Shown here: one piece after another, positions 36,469 through 41,789 of the stretch
Position numbering within the stretch: the first letter of the stretch is position 1
Layout: each line of letters opens with the position of its first letter
Source of the DNA: Liolophura sinensis
Taxonomy: Eukaryota > Mollusca > Polyplacophora > Chitonida > Chitonidae
DNA: 41,789 bases
Assembly (NCBI RefSeq): GCF_032854445.1
Contig: NW_027018323.1
Location: 1-41,789 of the forward strand
Reading direction: 5' to 3'
Program-made: the position numbers and the translations under genes
Notes under the pieces: generated by a model
What the model saw: only the letters and a program-made list of their open reading frames with translations
What the model was told of the DNA's origin: nothing
Databases searched by the model: none

Positions 36469-38440
36469 TCTGCTGTAAAAAGTACAACTGAACACTGACC
36501 CACTTCAGTAAGGTGCCAAAAGATGCGGAATTGGGCCAGGCATCGGCAGCTGTTGAAAAATTGCAAATTTCCCTGGTTTCCATGGAGTAAGAGCCGTTGC
36601 TGGGCACGTGATTGTGACATCAATGATCATTGAATTGTCGCTACAGCCAAAAGTATTGGTCGGAGAGCAACGCGGTTTGCACCATTCGATTTCTCGTCAC
36701 AAAATACGTCGGATTAGCCTCTTACCAGCAGCACTGGAACAGTTTTTCCACTTTTGCATTTTTGCCTGGTCTTTTTCTTAATTGAAATCGACTACACTGT
36801 ACTGTGTACAATCGCGACTGGTCATTACTATATTCAACTTTTGACTATAAGTTATGTGCCCTTCGGTAGCCCAGAAGACCTGAAATCTTTGGGCTAAGCC
36901 CATTTAACTCACCCAGCAATTGCCTTACTTCTAAGTGCAAGACAATCTCAATGTCTTTATCTACGTGTAGAAAAACCACACCATTTGTACATGAAAAACA
37001 CAAGGTACATGATACAGTCTGCTGTAAAAAGTACAACTGAACACTGACCCACTTCAGTAAAATGCCAACAGATGCGGAATTGAGCCAGGCATCGGCAGCT
37101 GTTGAAAAATTGCAAATATCCCTGGTTTCCATGGAGTAAGAGCCGTTGCTGGGCACGTGATTATGACATAAATGATCATTCAATTGTCACTACAGGCAAA
37201 AATATTGGTCGGAGAGCAACGCGGTTTGCACCATTCGATTTCTTGTCACAAAATACGTCGGATTAGCCTCTTACCAACAGCACTGGGACAGTTTTTCCAC
37301 TTTTGCATTTTTGCCTGGTCTTTTTGTTAATTGAAATCGGCTACACTGTACTATGTACCATCGCGACTGGTCATTACTATATTCAACTTTTGACTATAAG
37401 TTATGTGCCCTTCGGTAGCCCAGAAGACGTCAAATCTTTGGGCTAAGCCCATTTAACTCACCCAGCAATTGTCTTACTTCTAAGTGCAAGACAATCTCAA
37501 TGTCTTTATCTACGTGTAGAAAAAACCACACCATTTGTACATAAAAAAACAAGGTACTTGATACAGTCTGCTGTAAAAAGTACAACTAAACACTGACCCA
37601 CATTTATAAGGTGCCAAAAGATGCGGAATTGGGCCAGGCATCGGCAGCTGTTAAAAAATTGCAAATATCCCTGGTTTCCATGGAGCAAGAGCCGTTGCTG
37701 GGCACGTGATTATGACATCAATGATCATTCAATTGTCGCTACAGCCAAAAGTATTGGTCGGAGAGAAACGCGGTTTGCACCATTCGATTTCTCGTCACAA
37801 AATACGTCGGATTAGCCTCTTACCAGCAGCACTGGAACAGTTTTTCCACTTTTGCATTTTTGCCTGGTCTTTTTGTTAATTGAAATCGGCTACACTGTAC
37901 TCTGTACAATCGCGACTGGTCATTACTATATTCAACTTTTGACTATAAGTTATGTGCCCTTCGGTAGCCCAGAAGACCTGAAATCTTTGGGCTAAGCCCA
38001 TTTAACTCACCCAGCAATTGTCTTACTTCTAAGTCCAAGACAATCTCAATGTCTTTATCTACGTGTAGAAAAACCAGACCATTTGTACATAAAAAAAAAC
38101 AAGGTACTTGATACAGTCTGCTGTAAAAAGTACAACTAAACACTGACCCACATTTATAAGGTGCCAAAAGATGCGGAATTGGGCCAGGCATCGGCAGCTG
38201 TTAAAAAATTGCAAATATCCCTGGTTTCCATGGAGCAAGAGCCGTTGCTGGGCACGTGATTATGACATCAATGATCATTCAATTGTCGCTACAGCCAAAA
38301 GTATTGGTCGGAGAGAAACGCGGTTTGCACCATTCGATTTCTCGTCACAAAATACGTCGGATTAGCCTCTTACCAGCAGCACTGGAACAGTTTTTCCACT
38401 TTTGCATTTTTGCCTGGTCTTTTTCTTAATTGAAATCGAC

Positions 38441-38456
38441 TACACAGTACTGTGTA
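38441..38456. repeat. Perfect 16-bp palindrome at the copy 70 right end
   Basis: This is identical to the site at 25795, including the TATAATCGCG context. It lies at the position expected from the 23-monomer duplication, so the two are copies of one event rather than independent changes. Confidence 0.85.
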
Positions 38457-39009
38457 TAATCGCGACTGGTCATTACTATATTCAACTTTTGACTATAAGT
38501 TATGTGCCCTTCGGTAGCCCAGAAGACCTGAAATCTTTGGGCTAAGCCCATTTAACTCACCCAGCAATTGCCTTACTTCTAAGTGCAAGACAATCTCAAT
38601 GTCTTTATCTACGTGTAGAAAAACCACACCATTTGTACATGAAAAACACAAGGTACTTGATACAGTCTGCTGTAAAAAGTACAACTGAACACTGACCCAC
38701 TTCAGTAAGGTGCCAAAAGATGCGGAATTGAGCCAGGCATCGGCAGCTGTTGAAAAATTGCAAATATCCCTGGTTTCCATGGAGTAAGAGCCGTTGCTGG
38801 GCACGTGATTATGACATAAATGATCATTCAATTGTCACTACAGGCAAAAATATTGGTCGGAGAGCAACGCGGTTTGCACCATTGGATTTCTCGTCACAAA
38901 ATACGTCGGATTAGCCTCTTACCAACAGCACTGGGACAGTTTTTCCACTTTTGCATTTTTGCCTGGTCTTTTTGTTAATTGAAATCGGCTACACTGTACT
39001 CTGTACCAT

Positions 39010-41204
39010 CGCGACTGGTCATTACTATATTCAACTTTTGACTATAAGTTATGTGCCCTTCGGTAGCCCAGAAGACCTGAAATCTTTGGGCCAAGCCCAT
39101 TTAACTCACCCAGCAATTGTCTTACTTCTAAGTGCAAGACAATCTCAATGTCTTTATCTACGTGTAGAAAAACCAGACCATTTGTACATGAAAAACACAA
39201 GGTACTTGATACAGTCTGCTGTAAAAAGTACAACTGAACACTGACCCACTTCAGTAAGGTGCCAAAAGATGCGGAATTGAGCCAGGCATCGGCAGCTGTT
39301 GAAAAATTGCAAATTTCCCTGGTTTCCATGGAGTAAGAGCCGTTGCTGGGCACGTGATTGTGACATCAATGATCATTGAATTGTCGCTACAGCCAAAAGT
39401 ATTGGTCGGAGAGCAACGCGGTTTGCACCATTCGATTTCTCGTCACAAAATACGTCGGATTAGCCTCTTAGCAGCAGCACTGGAACAGTTTTTCCACTTT
39501 TGCATTTTTGCCTGGTCTTTTTCTTAATTGAAATCGACTACACTGTACTCTGTACAATCGCGACTAGTCATTACTATATTCAACTTTTGACTATAAGTTA
39601 TGTGCCCTTAGGTAGCCCAGAAGACCTGAAATCTTTGGGCTAAGCCCATTTAACTCACCCAGCAATTGCCTTACTTCTAAGTGCAAGACAATCTCAATGT
39701 CTTTATCTACGTGTAGAAAAACCACACCATTTGTACATGAAAAACACAAGGTACATGATACAGTCTGCTGTAAAAAGTACAACTGAACACTGACCCACTT
39801 CAGTAAGGTGCCAACAGATGCGGAATTGAGCCAGGCATCGGCAGCTGTTGAAAAATTGCAAATATCCCTGGTTTCCATGGAGTAAGAGCCGTTGCTGGGC
39901 ACGTGATTATGACATAAATGATCATTCAATTGTCACTACAGGCAAAAATATTGGTCGGAGAGCAACGCGGTTTGCACCATTCGATTTCTTGTCACAAAAT
40001 ACGTCGGATTAGCCTCTTACCAACAGCAGTGGGACAGTTTTTCCACTTTTGCATTTTTGCCTGGTCTTTTTGTTAATTGAAATCGGCTACACTGTACTAT
40101 GTACCATCGCGACTGGTCATTACTATATTCAACTTTTGACTATAAGTTATGTGCCCTTCGGTAGCCCAGAAGACGTCAAATCTTTGGGCTAAGCCCATTT
40201 AACTCACCCAGCAATTGTCTTACTTCTAAGTGCAAGACAATCTCAATGTCTTTATCTACGTGTAGAAAAACCACACCATTTGTACATAAAAAAACAAGGT
40301 ACTTGATACAGTCTGCTGTAAAAAGTACAACTAAACACTGACCCACATTTATAAGGTGCCAAAAGATGCGGAATTGGGCCAGGCATCGGCAGCTGTTAAA
40401 AAATTGCAAATATCCCTGGTTTCCATGGAGCAAGAGCCGTTGCTGGGCACGTGATTATGACATCAATGATCATTGAATTGTCGCTACAGCCAAAAGTATT
40501 GGTCGGAGAGAAACGCGGTTTGCACCATTCGATTTCTCGTCACAAAATACGTCGGATTAGCCTCTTACCAGCAGCACTGGAACAGTTTTTCCACTTTTGC
40601 ATTTTTGCCTGGTCTTTTTGTTAATTGAAACCGGCTACACTGTACTGTGTACAATCGCGACTGGTCATTACTATATTCAACTTTTGACTATAAGTTATGT
40701 GCCCTTCGGTAGCCCAGAAGACCTGAAATCTTTGGGCTAAGCCCATTTAACTCACCCAGCAATTGCCTTACTTCTAAGTCGAAGACAATCTCAATGTCTT
40801 TATCTACGTGTAGAAAAACCAGACCATTTGTACATGAAAAACACAAGGTACTTGATACAGTCTTCTGTAAAAAGTACAACTGAACACTGACCCACTTCAG
40901 TAAAGTGCCAAAAGATGCGGAATTGAGCCAGGCATCGGCAGCTGTTGAAAAATTGCAAATTTCCCTGGTTTCCATGGAGTAAGAGCCGTTGCTACGCACG
41001 TGATTATGACATCAATGATCATTCAATTGTCGCTACAGCCAAAAGTATTGGTCGGAGAGCAACGCGGTTTGCACCATTCGATTTCTCGTCACAAAATACG
41101 TCGGATTTGTTTCTTACTAGTAGCACTGGAACAGTTTTTCCAATTTTGCACTTTTCCCTGGTCTTTTTGTTAATTGAAACCGGCTACACTGTACTCTGTA
41201 CAAT
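39010..41204. repeat. HOR segment A-D-G-B (copies 72-75), second instance
   Basis: Starts are 39010 (A with CTTAGCAGCAGC), 39559 (D with GCGACTAGTC, CCCTTAGGTAGCC and CAGCAGTGGG), 40108 (G with GACGTC) and 40656 (B with GTAAAGTGCC and GGATTTGTTTC). All private marks of copies 49-52 are present. Copy 75 also has CAGTCTTCTG for CAGTCTGCTG. Confidence 0.93.
40108..40655. repeat. Monomer class G, exemplar (copy 74)
   Basis: Class G has GACGTC at 40172-40177 in place of GACCTG, an adenine run followed by CAAGG instead of GAAAAACACAAGG, CATTTATAAGG (40346) instead of CTTCAGTAAGG, GGGCC, ATATCC, GAGCAAG instead of GAGTAAG, and often GAGAAAC (40508) instead of GAGCAAC. Copies 16, 22, 28 and 32 have AAACGTC; copy 34 has GATGTC; copies 37, 39, 42, 56, 61 and 65 have GGGCTCAGCCC. 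Copy 51 is G throughout except for GACCTG at the diagnostic site. Confidence 0.87.
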
Positions 41205-41789
41205 CGCGACTGGTCATTACTATATTCAACTTTTGACTATAAGTTATGTGCCCTTCGGTAGCCCAGAAGACCTGAAATCTTTGGGCCAAGCCCATTTAAC
41301 TCACCCAGCAATTGTCTTACTTCTAAGTGCAAGACAATCTCAATGTCTTTATCTACGTGTAGAAAAACCACACCATTTGTACATGAAAAACACAAGGTAC
41401 TTGATACAGTCTGCTGTAAAAAGTACAACTGAACACTGACCCACTTCAGTAAGGTGCCAAAAGATGCGGAATTGAGCCAGGCATCGGCAGCTGTTGAAAA
41501 ATTGCAAATTTCCCTGGTTTCCATGGAGTAAGAGCCGTTGCTGGGCACGTGATTGTGACATCAATGATCATTCAATTGTCGCTACAGCCAAAAGTATTGG
41601 TCGGAGAGCAACGCGGTTTGCACCATTCGATTTCTCGTCACAAAATACGTCGGATTAGCCTCTTACCAAGCAGCACTGGAACAGTTTTTCCACTTTTGCA
41701 TTTTTGCCTGGTCTTTTTCTTAATTGAAATCGACTACACTGTACTCTGTACAATCGCGACTGGTCATTACTATATTCAACTTTTGACTA
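41205..41789. repeat. Copy 76 (class A) and the first 35 bp of copy 77
   Basis: Copy 76 (41205-41754) is class A with CACACC, like copy 53, its partner at the 23-monomer offset, and has an extra A in ACCAAGCAGC. Unlike copy 53 it keeps class A marks to its right end (GATTGTGACATC, ATCGAC). Copy 77 begins at 41755 and is too short to class. Confidence 0.93.

Larger units (their letters stand above)
36256..39009. repeat. HOR segment B/A-D-G-E-D (copies 67-71), second instance
   Basis: Starts are 36256, 36813, 37362, 37911 and 38461. Copy 67 shares AATCTTAATG with copy 44 but changes to class A in its right half, carries a 7-bp duplication (36455-36468) and is 557 bp. Copy 68 has the private GTAAAATGCC. 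Copy 70 repeats the palindrome TACACAGTACTGTGTA of copy 47. Copy 71 repeats the hybrid end ACTCTGTACCATC of copy 48, from which it differs by two substitutions that I can see. Confidence 0.92.
1..41789. repeat. Tandem satellite array, ~549-bp monomer, 76 full copies plus a 35-bp partial copy
   Basis: The motif CGCGACTGG (or a one-base variant) recurs at 1, 550, 1100, 1641, 2190 and so on to 41755, and every copy is in the same orientation. Spacing is 548-551 bp for most copies; the outliers are 541, 543, 547, 552, 553, 555 and 557. One counted copy (9361-9900) is about 42% GC with 16 CpG dinucleotides, about 0.67 of expectation. I see no internal sub-repeat within the monomer. 549 is a multiple of three, so reading frames stay in phase from copy to copy, yet every frame is closed by a stop within a monomer length. 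The array enters and leaves the window in mid-array, so its true size is unknown. Long homogeneous arrays of this type are typical of eukaryotic centromeric or heterochromatic satellites; location on the chromosome is inference. Confidence 0.98.

Noticed and set aside
40945-41439. 164-codon plus-strand ORF crossing a monomer boundary
   Set aside because: It is the longest open frame but exists only where a B copy with GGATTTGTTTC precedes an A copy. Other boundaries have stops, and it has no recognisable domain.
1-41789. CRISPR array or bacterial repeat cassette
   Set aside because: The repeat unit is 549 bp with no separate repeat and unique spacers; every part of the unit is repeated.
1-41789. 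Transposon-derived array (Helitron, LTR or LINE fragments)
   Set aside because: I see no coding remnant, terminal inverted repeats, LTRs, target-site duplications or a Helitron-type CTRR end at the right distance from the GGGCTAAGCCC hairpin. A database search could still find a distant link.
1-41789. rDNA or 5S gene cluster
   Set aside because: No conserved rRNA or 5S internal-control-region sequence is visible in the monomer on either strand.

Overview
The whole window is one uninterrupted tandem array of a satellite DNA with a monomer of about 549 bp. Taking CGCGACTGG as the monomer start, I count 76 complete head-to-tail copies, from position 1 to 41754 (mean 549.4 bp), plus the first 35 bp of a 77th. 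There is no unique sequence, no convincing protein gene, no RNA gene, no recognisable transposon and no inverted copy. GC is about 42% in the copy I counted (9361-9900), with 16 CpG per monomer, roughly two thirds of expectation. This is the architecture of a eukaryotic nuclear satellite (centromeric, pericentromeric or other heterochromatin). The sequence alone does not identify the species. I lean weakly towards an invertebrate animal.

The monomers fall into about five sequence classes, here called A, B, D, G and E, which differ from each other at roughly 20-25 positions. Their order is not random. Common transitions are A to D, E to D, D to G, G to E or B, and B to A. Longer ordered strings recur with far higher identity than neighbouring monomers have, so this is a higher-order repeat (HOR) array. 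Clear layers are: a 6-monomer unit of 3298 bp repeated in tandem (8784-12081 and 12082-15379); a 3-monomer string seen at 7135-8783 and again 8796 bp downstream (15931-17579); a 5-monomer unit of about 2.75 kb (28558-31304 and 31305-34056); and a large duplication with an offset of 23 monomers (about 12.64 kb), in which 21424-28557 reappears at 34057-41204.

Region by region: 1-7134 (copies 1-13) is the most heterogeneous part, with mosaic monomers and many private changes. 7135-17579 (copies 14-32) holds the 6-mer HOR flanked by the repeated 3-mer string. 17580-21423 (copies 33-39) is a transition with hybrid monomers. 21424-41789 (copies 40-77) is dominated by the 23-monomer duplication. Several patches (about 1-4200, 13880-14890, 28080-29040 and 32590-36310) are rich in one-base insertions and deletions, while the intervening stretches are almost free of them. 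This looks more like uneven consensus accuracy of a long-read assembly than biology.

No genes work together here. The biology is in array evolution (unequal exchange, conversion, segmental amplification) and perhaps in small dyad-symmetric motifs retained in most monomers. I found no new gene system. The most informative object is the layered HOR structure.
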